Source: Hoeflea sp. (GTDB lineage: Bacteria > Pseudomonadota > Alphaproteobacteria > Rhizobiales > Rhizobiaceae). Taken from it: DNA of 64,000 nt. Of this stretch, positions 1 to 8,152 are shown in pieces. How positions within the stretch are numbered: the stretch's first letter is position 1; each line of letters starts with the position of its first letter. The notes beneath the pieces were generated by a model, which saw nothing but the letters and a program-made list of their open reading frames with translations, searched no databases and was not told where the DNA came from. Made by a program: the position numbers and the translations under genes. The stretch is taken from assembly GCF_002733955.1 (NCBI RefSeq), contig NZ_NVXQ01000030.1:1-64000 (forward strand), in the 5' to 3' direction.

Positions 1-303
1 ACCTGTTCCAGCACGACGAAGGATTTTGCGAACAAGTCCCGGAGCGATCTCATCGATCAACTCAGGCGTGGGATTACCCTTATTCGTCAGGATTTCAATC
101 CGCTGGCGATGTCGATGCAGCGCGTCATTTGCCGTGCTCGGATGAAGAGGAGGTCGGAGCTCGGGTGAGGATTTACTTTGCCGCCGCTGGTGCGTGCGGG
201 TGAGAGATTTTTGAGGGTGAACCGAGGTAGCGGAAGGATGCTTCCGCTGTTGCCTTGGAAAGGCGATGACATTGCTTTTGGTAGTGAGATCGGATTTACG
301 CAT
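1..303 (-). CDS. 5' fragment of unknown gene, truncated by window edge
   Basis: A reading frame opens on the minus strand at the ATG complementary to 301-303, preceded by a GGGAGA ribosome-binding site, and stays open for 101 codons to the edge of the window. The translated start is MRKSDLTTKSNVIAFPRQ. The first 60 residues are basic and Pro/Ser/Thr-rich and look disordered. The visible end (IEILTNKGNPTPELIDEIAPGL is its middle part, split here: IEILTNKGNP then TPELIDEIAPGL) looks helical and ordered. It starts about 85 nt after the stop of the upstream PD-(D/E)XK-like gene on the same strand, so the two are probably cotranscribed. The family is not recognised and the C-terminus is missing. 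Confidence 0.6.
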   Translation of the reverse strand, partial: MRKSDLTTKSNVIAFPRQQRKHPSATSVHPQKSLTRTHQRRQSKSSPELRPPLHPSTANDALHRHRQRIEILTNKGNPTPELIDEIAPGLVRKILRRAGTG

Positions 304-388
304 GACAGATTTCTCCCTGCGCCAGATCGTTGGGATCGGCGGGTGTCGTGAACAAAAATGTTGATGTGTGAATGGAGCCAGGTGTGCG

Positions 389-1294
389 TCAGTGCCGGGT
401 TGGCACTTGTGCGAAGCCCAGTTTGATCATCTGTGGATTGCCGGTGACGTCGATGGCACTGGCCTCTTCAAAGGACTGGTTATCCGCATCATCTGATTCC
501 ATGTCATCGAGTTCGGCATCGGACTGATCCGAAGGAGTTGTCGACTGATGGCAGGGCTGCGCGAACGCCTCGCAAGCCAGCTTCCAATTCGCTTCAACCT
601 GAGAATGAAACTCTGCTTGAAGAGACGCGATCGCTGCGCCAGCACCTTCAACTTCGATGAGATGGTCCAGCTGCGAGATATGCCAGATGCCGCCATTCAG
701 ATCGGTCTTCCGATTGTCGGCAGTCAAGATCACGATCCTGACTTCCTTGACGTTCAGGCGTTGATGTTCCTTGTAGAGGAAGTCTGGCAACGAAAGACCC
801 GCCGCTTTCATGCGGTTCTGCAGATCAACAAGCCGAACGCGGTCATATGTGTAGACACTGCGTTTCGTATCCACCACGTGGGCCGTATTCGTGCGTTGAT
901 TGAGAATGACAAAGTCCGGCGTATAGGTCTTGCGGCCGCCCATGTCGGAATCGAACGTTAACGCCCTGAAATTCTCGGCGTGATTCATCTCGACGATTTG
1001 CAGCGCAGTTGGCGAGACTGGTAACCGCAGGTTCTGCGTGAGGACCTTCAGGTCCGTATTGCACCTGGCAACTGCAGCGATGCCGAGTTCGATGAGCCTG
1101 CCTTCAATTGCAGGCAGTGGACGAAGCACAGCGGCAAGGGCATCAATACCACAAGATAGTGCTTGCGCAATGGCGTCTACCGACAGCGAGGGTTCGACGA
1201 GTTCGTTGATGAACGCATCGAACTGCTGCTTCAGTTCCAGAGAATTGGCGGAATGCGCATACACGGATGCAGTGGTTGTCTTGAGTTTGGTCAT
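389..1294 (-). CDS. PD-(D/E)XK nuclease-like hypothetical protein
   Basis: This is a 301-aa protein. The ATG at 1294 is chosen because AGGAG sits six bases upstream; an in-frame start at 1378 has no such site. Residues 126-127 (PD) and 142-144 (DTK), with hydrophobic strands around them, form the pattern PD-x14-DxK of the restriction-endonuclease-like fold, with a possible upstream Glu near residue 107. The N-terminal 100 residues look helical and the last 50 are acidic and low-complexity. Metal-dependent DNA cleavage is an inference from this motif alone. It sits at the left side of the putative integrated element with the edge fragment downstream. A perfect palindrome lies 53 bp upstream of the start. 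No specific family is recognised. Confidence 0.65.
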   Translation of the reverse strand: MTKLKTTTASVYAHSANSLELKQQFDAFINELVEPSLSVDAIAQALSCGIDALAAVLRPLPAIEGRLIELGIAAVARCNTDLKVLTQNLRLPVSPTALQIVEMNHAENFRALTFDSDMGGRKTYTPDFVILNQRTNTAHVVDTKRSVYTYDRVRLVDLQNRMKAAGLSLPDFLYKEHQRLNVKEVRIVILTADNRKTDLNGGIWHISQLDHLIEVEGAGAAIASLQAEFHSQVEANWKLACEAFAQPCHQSTTPSDQSDAELDDMESDDADNQSFEEASAIDVTGNPQMIKLGFAQVPTRH

Positions 1295-1347
1295 GGAAAT
1301 CTCCTGGGTCGAGCGATCACGGCAGCGAGGCAGACACACGGCACGTA

Positions 1348-1366
1348 TGCGGAAATAATTTCCGCA
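1348..1366. promoter_or_regulatory. perfect palindrome upstream of the nuclease-like gene
   Basis: The sequence TGCGGAAATAATTTCCGCA is a perfect inverted repeat around a central A and extends by one further pair on each side. It lies just upstream of the PD-(D/E)XK-like gene. A near copy (one difference in 17 bp) is found at 14183-14199 near the integrase start. This suggests an operator for an element-encoded regulator, which is an inference. Confidence 0.5.
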
Positions 1367-1367
1367 T

Positions 1368-2104
1368 TGGTTGCCCAAAACGAGCAGACAGACCGCTGAT
1401 GTCGGCGAGGAACTGGCGCTATCGCAGCGAAGTGTAACGATCAGCGTCGAGCGAACGAGATGGGTGATCGCAGTGGGTCGCCAGCTCGCGTAATGCGTTG
1501 CCGTGATCGGGCTTCAACAGGAGAGGGGTGCGATTGGTCTTCCACAGGAGGGAAGTTAGCGTTAAGGGTCAACATAGCCCAATTCCTTCTAATCCAAGGT
1601 TGCGGGTCAGGCCTCTGTCGGTGTTGGTAGCACCGGCGGGGGCCGTTAAGTCGTTGCAGAAATTCGGTTTCTGGCAACACGTGATACGTAGTCCGGAGAT
1701 GCCTGTCCGGCAAGACAAAAAAGAACACATCCGGAACAGAGCTCCGGGATGGTTAATGGAAGACGCGGGAGTCTTGGAAGACCAAGCAAGAAAACACTAA
1801 CGCAACAATAATTTTATGTGGTTCGCTTTCAGACTGACTACGATTGAAGCTGTTCCAAGCTGGACTGGGTTGTTTGTGGCTGCTTCTCCGATCTGAGGTT
1901 GGCATTCGTATGACGAGCAATACTGATCATTAATGACTGTTTTGCGCCTTCTAGCCGGTCGCTCGCGATCTTGGACCAAGCTCTCCTCTAAGCAGCCATT
2001 CGCTGCGCTCCGTATCTAGGTCCTGATAGGGCGGAGAGCGGACGTTAGCTACGGATTGCACCAAGGTCTGCTATCCGGACGAAGCGACCGGTTGGCGTTC
2101 GCGG
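1368..2104. other. gene-free stretch in putative island
   Basis: I see no credible coding region here. Open frames are short, lack ribosome-binding sites and have no recognisable motifs. The sequence is lower in GC than the core part of the window. Confidence 0.5.
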
Positions 2105-2578
2105 TCAAGCCCGTGCAAGCTCATCCTGTTCAGGAGCTTCCCAGATTGTCTCGATGTAATCGAACATCGGCCGGGACACCTTTAGCGATCCGTCTCTATC
2201 TGGGCTTGCGTTACGTCGCTCGACGCGATCCCAACGAACAGCGACCGGAACGTCGAGCACGTGAAGCTTGACCGCAAGGCTGTGTTCACCGGCGAACGTA
2301 TAGTAGCTGTTCCGATGGTCCTTCCGCTGAAACCCAAGATCGAGAATCGACGGGACATTCAAGTCCGCAAGTCTGATAATTTGCGACCTGATATGCTCCT
2401 CGCAACGCTCGACCCTTGGCATGAACCACGCCGGAGTAAGCTCTTCGGGAGTATCATCGCCAAACAACGTAGTCATCCACTTATCGATCGAGAAAACGAA
2501 CCCATCGACTTCGTTCGCCAAAGCTTGAGCGTACGTCGTTTTGCCAGCGCCAGTGGAACCGCATATCAAGTGTATCAA
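2105..2578 (-). CDS. P-loop ATP-binding protein (zeta-toxin/kinase-like AAA)
   Basis: This is a 157-aa protein with a Walker A motif at the extreme N-terminus (GSTGAGKTT, residues 8-16). An acidic FSIDKW segment near residue 30 and a second hydrophobic strand ending in LDLGFQRKDHR near residue 100 fit the small P-loop kinase / zeta-toxin-like ATP-binding family (COG4639-like), which phosphorylates small molecules or RNA. The likely start is TTG at 2578; the frame is open a further 27 codons upstream but has no better start. It lies 78 bp downstream of marR on the same strand, so cotranscription is likely. Substrate is unknown. Confidence 0.7.
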   Translation of the reverse strand: MIHLICGSTGAGKTTYAQALANEVDGFVFSIDKWMTTLFGDDTPEELTPAWFMPRVERCEEHIRSQIIRLADLNVPSILDLGFQRKDHRNSYYTFAGEHSLAVKLHVLDVPVAVRWDRVERRNASPDRDGSLKVSRPMFDYIETIWEAPEQDELARA

Positions 2579-2656
2579 GGGAATTATCCGTTCAGAGATT
2601 ATGGGCTCATCGCCACGTTTGCGGTTTCGATCCTCACGGTCTTCGACCGCGAATAA

Positions 2657-3103
2657 TCAGCTGAGGTTGCTTACCGAACCTGATACGAGACGATGTAACA
2701 CGGTTGAAAACTGGTTGAGAGTAGCCTCATCCCAACGATCGTCAAATAGGTAGCCTGCTTGCTTAGCGAAGGTCGCGCGGGTCTCGGACAGCTTCTCTCT
2801 TCCCGCATCCGTAATGACCATGAAGGCCAGTCTCGCGTCGCGTTCGTCCGTGTGGCGTTCGATTAGACCCAACTTCTCCATCGGTGCCGCCATCCTCGTG
2901 ATAGTCGAGGCGCTGATGTGCATACGCTTGGCGAGTTCGACCCGCGGAAGGCGATGCTTCGTGGCCCGCTGTAAATGCAGCAGGACAAAGAACTCGTTCA
3001 CAGAGATGCCGTGGACGGCCGAGAACTCCCCCGCGAGGCGGGCGCGGATTTCGTCCGCGGCTTGAAGCAGACGAAGGGCGGACTGTTCGTACAATTTCTC
3101 CAT
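2657..3103 (-). CDS. MarR-family transcriptional regulator
   Basis: This is a 148-aa winged-helix regulator of the usual MarR length. The recognition region RVELAKRMHISASTITRMA (around residues 55-73) is followed by the MEKLGLIERHTDERDARL wing, a hallmark of the family. MarR dimers bind short palindromes and are usually released by small phenolic or oxidising ligands. The gene diverges from the ABA4-like membrane protein at 3191, and an 8-bp-arm palindrome lies between the two starts, so it probably controls that gene and itself. The P-loop gene follows on the same strand. Confidence 0.9.
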   Translation of the reverse strand: MEKLYEQSALRLLQAADEIRARLAGEFSAVHGISVNEFFVLLHLQRATKHRLPRVELAKRMHISASTITRMAAPMEKLGLIERHTDERDARLAFMVITDAGREKLSETRATFAKQAGYLFDDRWDEATLNQFSTVLHRLVSGSVSNLS

Positions 3104-3123
3104 GACATAAATCTATGCCAATA

Positions 3124-3141
3124 CGCTTGCATGTGCAAGCG
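3124..3141. promoter_or_regulatory. candidate MarR operator
   Basis: CGCTTGCA-TG-TGCAAGCG has perfect 8-bp arms and lies in the 87-bp gap between the divergent marR-like gene and the ABA4-like gene. The TTGC...GCAA core matches the style of known MarR-family sites. Binding is inferred from position and symmetry. Confidence 0.6.
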
Positions 3142-3190
3142 TTATGCGTATAACGGTCGCTGCAATATTTGAAGCAATCGGAGTATCGTC

Positions 3191-3646
3191 ATGGATTTTG
3201 AAGTCTGGTTCTCGATCGCGGGCGTCGTCGCCATGCTTGGTTGGTTGCTGCTTTTGGGCTCCCCATTCATCCCAGCCTGGTCCGACAGGATCGCCGGTTG
3301 GCTGCTGCCTACTGTTCTATCAATCGGCTACATAATGCTGCTGATCTTACCCGCGTCGGGAGGAAGCGGCGGAGGGTTCGGCACGCTTGCCGCCGTCATG
3401 GAGTTGTTTTCCTTCGAGCAGGCGGCCTTGGCCGGTTGGGTCCACTTCCTGGCGTTCGATCTCCTCGTTGGCGCATGGATATGCCGAACGGCTCGCGAGG
3501 AAGGCATCAGCTTCTGGTTCGTGATCCCCTGCCTACCGCTGACGTTCCTGTTCGGACCTGTCGGCTGGCTTGCCTTTCAAGCGGTGCGGCTCGTGTGCTG
3601 CCGGAATACGCCCCGGCCTTTGATAGAGAACACAACGTCCACATAG
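3191..3646 (+). CDS. ABA4-like (DUF4281-type) integral membrane protein
   Basis: A 151-aa hydrophobic protein with about four transmembrane helices, near residues 5-25, 34-55, 80-102 and 110-132. The segment WVHFLAFDLLVGAWICR and the following GISFWFVIPCLPLTFLFGPVG match the pattern of the ABA4-like/DUF4281 family, named after a plant protein needed for neoxanthin synthesis; bacterial members have no settled function. The start is the ATG at 3191. It diverges from a MarR regulator with a shared palindromic operator, suggesting ligand-induced expression. Confidence 0.75.
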   Translation: MDFEVWFSIAGVVAMLGWLLLLGSPFIPAWSDRIAGWLLPTVLSIGYIMLLILPASGGSGGGFGTLAAVMELFSFEQAALAGWVHFLAFDLLVGAWICRTAREEGISFWFVIPCLPLTFLFGPVGWLAFQAVRLVCCRNTPRPLIENTTST

Positions 3647-4002
3647 GGCTCGGAACGGTCCTTCGCGGCAGCGAGCACCAACGACGGCTTTGGGCCGAAA
3701 TCGCCAACGCGGACCTGGCAAGATCGGGCGGGAAGCAGTCAGTCGAAACCTTCAAGCGATGTTGCAAAAATCATAGTTCTCGCGACGCAGTCGAACAGGT
3801 TTCAAATGTTGGGCATTGAGAAGGACACGGTGAAAGTCTCAATGACGCGCTAGTAGCAGCGTTAGGTGCCAAGCCGTCCTCGGCAAAAAGTCTCAATTCC
3901 CTGCCCGACAGTGAACCATCGACAAAAGCGTCAGAATGATAAATCAGGAACCAAATGGGTCCATCACCGTTTCCTATCTGCTCTAACGTATAGGAGATTT
4001 AC
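3647..4002. other. gene-free stretch
   Basis: No convincing gene is visible. The overlapping open frames are out-of-frame extensions of the ABA4-like gene. An AGGAG site at the right end belongs to the ferritin-like gene. Confidence 0.5.
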
Positions 4003-4455
4003 ATGGTTACGATGGTAGGAGATGAATCTGACATCAATGATCTGGTCAAGAACCTGATCCTTCTCGAATACGATGCGATCGCAGCGTATGAATCTTGTAT
4101 CGAACGATTGGACGACGCTGCTCTCAGCACCCAGATTGCCGCATTCAAATCTGATCACACAGAACACCTGTCGGTACTCAAAACCATTGCCGCGGAAATA
4201 GGGATCGAGGCACCGTCCGAGGGAGATATGAAGCAGTATCTTACCACAGGCAAAATTGCGCTTGCTGACTTGCTCGGCGACAAAACCATCCTCAAGGCAA
4301 TGAAGACCAACGAGGACGACACAGTGACGGCATACGAACGCGCTTCCCGTCATCAGGACGCAATACCTGCCTCGAAGTCGTTTTTCCTGAAGGCTCTCGA
4401 AGACGAGCGTCGGCATCGGGAGTGGATGGAGACGACAGCTGAAAGAATTGACTGA
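4003..4455 (+). CDS. ferritin-like four-helix protein (DUF2383/PA2169-like)
   Basis: A 150-aa protein with AGGAG eight bases before the ATG. Its helical pattern contains repeated Glu/His positions: ILLEYDAIAAYESCIE near residue 25, SDHTEHLSVL near 56, DTVTAYERA near 107 and ALEDERRHREWME near 130. This is the layout of ferritin-like DUF2383 proteins (PA2169 type), small bundles that may bind a di-metal centre. The gene stands alone and is followed by a hairpin. A stress or metal role is family-level inference only. Confidence 0.75.
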   Translation: MVTMVGDESDINDLVKNLILLEYDAIAAYESCIERLDDAALSTQIAAFKSDHTEHLSVLKTIAAEIGIEAPSEGDMKQYLTTGKIALADLLGDKTILKAMKTNEDDTVTAYERASRHQDAIPASKSFFLKALEDERRHREWMETTAERID

Positions 4456-4521
4456 CAGCGAAATTTGGCAACTTACTGTCGCCTCTGACGGTACGGAAGT
4501 ACCGCTTTATATGCTAGTACT

Positions 4522-4549
4522 GGCCAGTCGGACGAACACCCGACTGGCC
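4522..4549 (+). terminator. hairpin after ferritin-like gene
   Basis: GGCCAGTCGG and CCGACTGGCC form a perfect 10-bp stem with an 8-nt loop about 70 nt after the stop codon. Only a weak T-rich run (GTTTGCGGTT) follows, so termination is plausible but not certain. Confidence 0.55.
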
Positions 4550-4827
4550 GTTTGCGGTTAAGATTCGAAGGCTCCGAACCGGACAACACACGTCATTGCG
4601 ATAGGGCCAGCAAAATTCCCTCGGAGTCAGCGGACCCCTAATCGGGTAATGGTGTCGGTGTAGAACTTTGCGTCTTTTGGTTGATATTACTTAACTAACA
4701 TTTTATGCACCTTGACAGATACGATCAGGTCAGCACCATTTTACAGAGACAGGCTGGTGATGGGTTCGGGCACTCGGTAGGATGTTTCATGTCTCTGCGC
4801 TGCCGCATTATATAGAGGCGTAAGCTA

Positions 4828-6324
4828 GTGTCTTCTCTCGTTAAACCACCCGCTGAACTCGATCCCATACTGCAGGGAGGCGGCGAATGCGGCGCACTAA
4901 TGCGGTCAATAGATTGGTCATCAAATCCGATTGGAGAACCTTCGGGCTGGACCAGGGAACTCCGTGTGATTGTAGGAGTAATGCTGGGCTCCAAGCAGCC
5001 CATGTTTATTGTCTGGGGACCAGAGCAGACCACACTCTACAATGATGCCTATGCCAAGATTTGCGGAAAACGCCATCCTTCGGCCTTGGGACAAGCTTTC
5101 CGAGAAATCTGGTTTGACATTTGGGAACAGCTCGATCCGATCGTTTCCGATGCCTATAACGGTATTAGTACTTCGATGGACGATATCGAGTTGCTCATGC
5201 ATCGTAACGGTTTTCCGGAAGAAACGCACTTTGCTTTCTCCTACTCGCCCATTCGCGGCTGCTCGGGCGAGGTGCTGGGGTTGTTCTGTCCGTGTGTTGA
5301 AACTACGGCACAAGTGATGATGCAGCGTCGTCTCGAAAGAGAGCGGGGCCACATGCGCCACGTTTTTGAGAGCGCGCTTGGGGCGGTGGCGATTTTGAGT
5401 GGACCCGATCATACCTTTACATTTGCCAATAGTGAATACCAGACGCTGGTGGGACACCGCGCAATCATTGGTGAGACACTGGCCAATGCGATGACGGAAG
5501 TTGTAGACCAAGGGTTTATAGAGCTGCTGGACACCGTCCTGGCAACGGGAGAAACCTACACTGGTCGAGGCGTCGAAGTCGAACTTCAAAGAACACCAAA
5601 CAGTCCCGTCGAGAAGCGGGTGGTGGATTTCACCTATCATGCGATTCGCGGGCCTGCAGGAGAAGCAGAAGGTATTTTCGTTCAGGCCATCGACATCACC
5701 GAACGTGCCGACGCGGAGCGCCAGCAGCAGTTGCTGAACAATGAGCTCGCGCATCGAATGAAGAATCAATTGTCGCTAATCCAGTCGATCGCCAATCAAA
5801 CTTTTCGCTCCGCAAGTGACATCCACGATGCCCGAGCTTCCCTAACAAAACGGATTTCCGTGCTCGCTCGCTCCCACGACATGCTCATCTCCGATGAGGC
5901 TGAATCCGCATCTGTCGGTGCCATTCTGCACGAGGTGATGTCACTGCATGGAAATCCGGATGACGGGACGTTTCGGATCAGCGGACCAGCTGATGTGACA
6001 GTTGGACCGCGGGCGACCCTCTCGCTTTCGCTCATGCTGCACGAGTTGTCGACAAACGCTGCCAAATACGGCGCGCTGTCGGTGGAAACGGGCTACGTCA
6101 CAGTCTCATGGCGTGTAGGCTCGACATCTACGGGAGACGAATTTATTCTGGAGTGGGAAGAGATCGACGGCCCACCCGTAACGAAACCAACCCATAGCGG
6201 CTCAGGAACCAGACTTCTGAAAGCAGGCGTGTCGAACGCGCAATTTTGCCAAGTCGAGGTGTCCTATAGGCCTGCGGGAGTGCATTGCATGATCCGCGTG
6301 GATATAGCCGGGTTGCAATCGTAA
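4828..6324 (+). CDS. HWE-family sensor histidine kinase with PAS domains
   Basis: This is a 498-aa cytoplasmic kinase beginning with GTG at 4828 (GAGG about ten bases upstream). Two PAS-like sensor domains occupy roughly residues 25-160 and 175-295. The HWE transmitter follows: H-box LAHRMKNQLSLIQSI near residue 310, N-box HELSTNAAKYGAL near 405, the diagnostic WEE motif near 446, and a short G-box GSGTRLL near 463. HWE kinases are common in Hyphomicrobiales and often act in light, general stress or two-component signalling. No response regulator is adjacent, so the partner is elsewhere or unknown. No transmembrane segment is visible. Confidence 0.9.
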   Translation: MSSLVKPPAELDPILQGGGECGALMRSIDWSSNPIGEPSGWTRELRVIVGVMLGSKQPMFIVWGPEQTTLYNDAYAKICGKRHPSALGQAFREIWFDIWEQLDPIVSDAYNGISTSMDDIELLMHRNGFPEETHFAFSYSPIRGCSGEVLGLFCPCVETTAQVMMQRRLERERGHMRHVFESALGAVAILSGPDHTFTFANSEYQTLVGHRAIIGETLANAMTEVVDQGFIELLDTVLATGETYTGRGVEVELQRTPNSPVEKRVVDFTYHAIRGPAGEAEGIFVQAIDITERADAERQQQLLNNELAHRMKNQLSLIQSIANQTFRSASDIHDARASLTKRISVLARSHDMLISDEAESASVGAILHEVMSLHGNPDDGTFRISGPADVTVGPRATLSLSLMLHELSTNAAKYGALSVETGYVTVSWRVGSTSTGDEFILEWEEIDGPPVTKPTHSGSGTRLLKAGVSNAQFCQVEVSYRPAGVHCMIRVDIAGLQS

Positions 6325-6624
6325 GGCCCAATTACGACGGTCAGCCACAGTGCGAGTCGCATTAGACACGCCACCGAAATGCTCAACGATCCACAATCTC
6401 GCTTACCTTGCAAAGCATGCCGTCAGCCAAGCAATCAGCGGGTTCTAGAAAGCCACAGAATTTACCCGAACGTTAAAACGGAGGCGCAGAGGAACTTTTA
6501 GTTGGAGTTCACTCGAAGGGCAGCTATGGGCCGCAAGTATCCATGAGCTCTCGGCAATTCGGCGCGAAGCGCGCCATTTTCAGAAAAGGCCAAAGCCTCC
6601 CAGTTCTGTATGTGATTTTACAGA
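6325..6624. other. intergenic region between convergent genes
   Basis: The kinase gene and the minus-strand diguanylate cyclase gene converge here. I see no gene and no clear terminator hairpin with a T-run. Confidence 0.45.
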
Positions 6625-7671
6625 TTACCTTCTGTCCGTCTCCAGCATAGTTTCATGATCATAGATTTTGTGGCGATTGCGGCCAGCTTGCTTGGCCTTA
6701 TAGAGGGCAATGTCAGCTTGGCTGTAGATTTCTTCGTCGCTGGAGGCTTGGGTCGCCAAACAAATCCCAATTGATATTGTTACGCGACCATAATCGACGC
6801 CGTTCTTCTGGTTCCTGAAAGTCGCCGTTTCAATCGCCATCCTGATATTCTCGGCGGTCTCGACCGCAACTGCCAGATTAGCGCCATGAAGGATTATCGC
6901 GAATTCCTCGCCGCCAGTTCGAGCAACAAATACTCTCTCGCCAACAGATTCAGTTATCACAGCGGCAATCTTGCTCAGCACACGATCGCCGACCGGATGC
7001 CCATAGGTATCGTTTAGTTTCTTGAAATGATCGATGTCAGCGATGAGCAGAGCGTGGGAAACCGCCGTTTGATCCACGTCGTAAATTGACGAGAGCCTTT
7101 CGTCGAAGGCACGACGGTTGTTCAGCTTGGTTAGAGGATCAATTCTGGCGAGACGCTTGTACTGATCAAGTTCGGACTTTACCTGCTCCATCGCCTGGAC
7201 GCTTTCCACAATTTGACGAAATACAACCTCGGCCTTTTCGATGGTGTTGCCAGTGACTGATGAGAGAACATCGGCAACATTGTTCAGAAATTCGGCGCTG
7301 GGGGCAGTCGTCGTGGAAATTCCGGCGGCATTCTTGCCGAGCAGATCAGAGAAGTTTTGAAGTGTCGATTGGTCTTGTTCAAACAAGTCGACAAGGTGTC
7401 GAAATTCGTCTGCGATACGTGCATGGGCCCCTTCGGCCACTCTCGCCGCATGATGTCTGGCAAAAAACCTTCTTCCGATGGTATCCAGCTGCGATTGGGT
7501 TGGGGCGTTGCCGATTGCAGCGAATTCCCGCATAAGTGCTGCATCGGTCGCGTTGAGGAACTCATACACGAGCGCATAGTTCCGCGGTAACGCAGAGATG
7601 CCGTACCTTCGCATAACTGAAACAACGGTCACAGCGGTGTCGTTGCTTTGAACCTTTTTCGACGATGTCAA
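6625..7671 (-). CDS. diguanylate cyclase (GGDEF domain)
   Basis: A 348-aa cytosolic protein. The N-terminal 170 residues are helical, with the rhizobial motif RYGISALPRNYALVYEF near residue 22. The C-terminal GGDEF domain (roughly 180-340) contains DIDHFKKLNDTYGHPVGD and an intact RTGGEEF active site, so c-di-GMP synthesis is expected. The RxxD inhibitory site is not visible upstream of the GGEEF motif. The first start is TTG at 7671 with a weak ribosome site, so a slightly later start is possible. No membrane segment is seen. The next minus-strand gene encodes a GGDEF-EAL protein. Confidence 0.9.
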   Translation of the reverse strand: MTSSKKVQSNDTAVTVVSVMRRYGISALPRNYALVYEFLNATDAALMREFAAIGNAPTQSQLDTIGRRFFARHHAARVAEGAHARIADEFRHLVDLFEQDQSTLQNFSDLLGKNAAGISTTTAPSAEFLNNVADVLSSVTGNTIEKAEVVFRQIVESVQAMEQVKSELDQYKRLARIDPLTKLNNRRAFDERLSSIYDVDQTAVSHALLIADIDHFKKLNDTYGHPVGDRVLSKIAAVITESVGERVFVARTGGEEFAIILHGANLAVAVETAENIRMAIETATFRNQKNGVDYGRVTISIGICLATQASSDEEIYSQADIALYKAKQAGRNRHKIYDHETMLETDRR

Positions 7672-8152
7672 AATGCAAGTTTCCCAGAAAAATCAGTCAC
7701 TCCGCGAGCGTAAATTGAAGAATACATATTTAGATTATACTAACCAACGATAGGTCACCAAACGCTGACGGTTCAATAATTAGAGTGGGAAGCGGGCATT
7801 CGGTTGCCGCTTTTGCGTTCAAGACGTCGCGTTAAAGCTCATGGGCATCTTATCGCTTCTTTTGTGCACCAAGTGGCTGATCTGGGATAGCTGACCGGGT
7901 TCCCGGTTTTGATTGAAGCTACTGCAAATGTCAGCAAGAAGAATGTTGCACCGATGTGAGGATAAGGGCGGTCGATATCGGCTTGGACCGAGAGCACCGA
8001 GGAAGTTTTACCAATTTCGGGCGGAAAATTCGACTTGGTGTGAGCGCAAGCAGGTGAGGTTTGCTCAAAATGCGGGCTTCTAAAACGCAAAGAAACCAAC
8101 GCAGTTTTCGGGGTAGCAGCTGTCAACGTGCCAAGCATCTGTGAGGTCTTTT
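7672..8152. other. intergenic stretch between c-di-GMP genes
   Basis: A 99-codon minus-strand frame at 7839-8138 exists but has no recognisable motif or ribosome-binding site. I treat the interval as non-coding, with low certainty. Confidence 0.4.

Noticed and set aside
2029-2040. Possible second copy of the tRNA-Ser 3' end (GGCGGAGAG) as left attachment site
   Set aside because: Only nine bases match and the T-arm sequence is absent, which is expected by chance.
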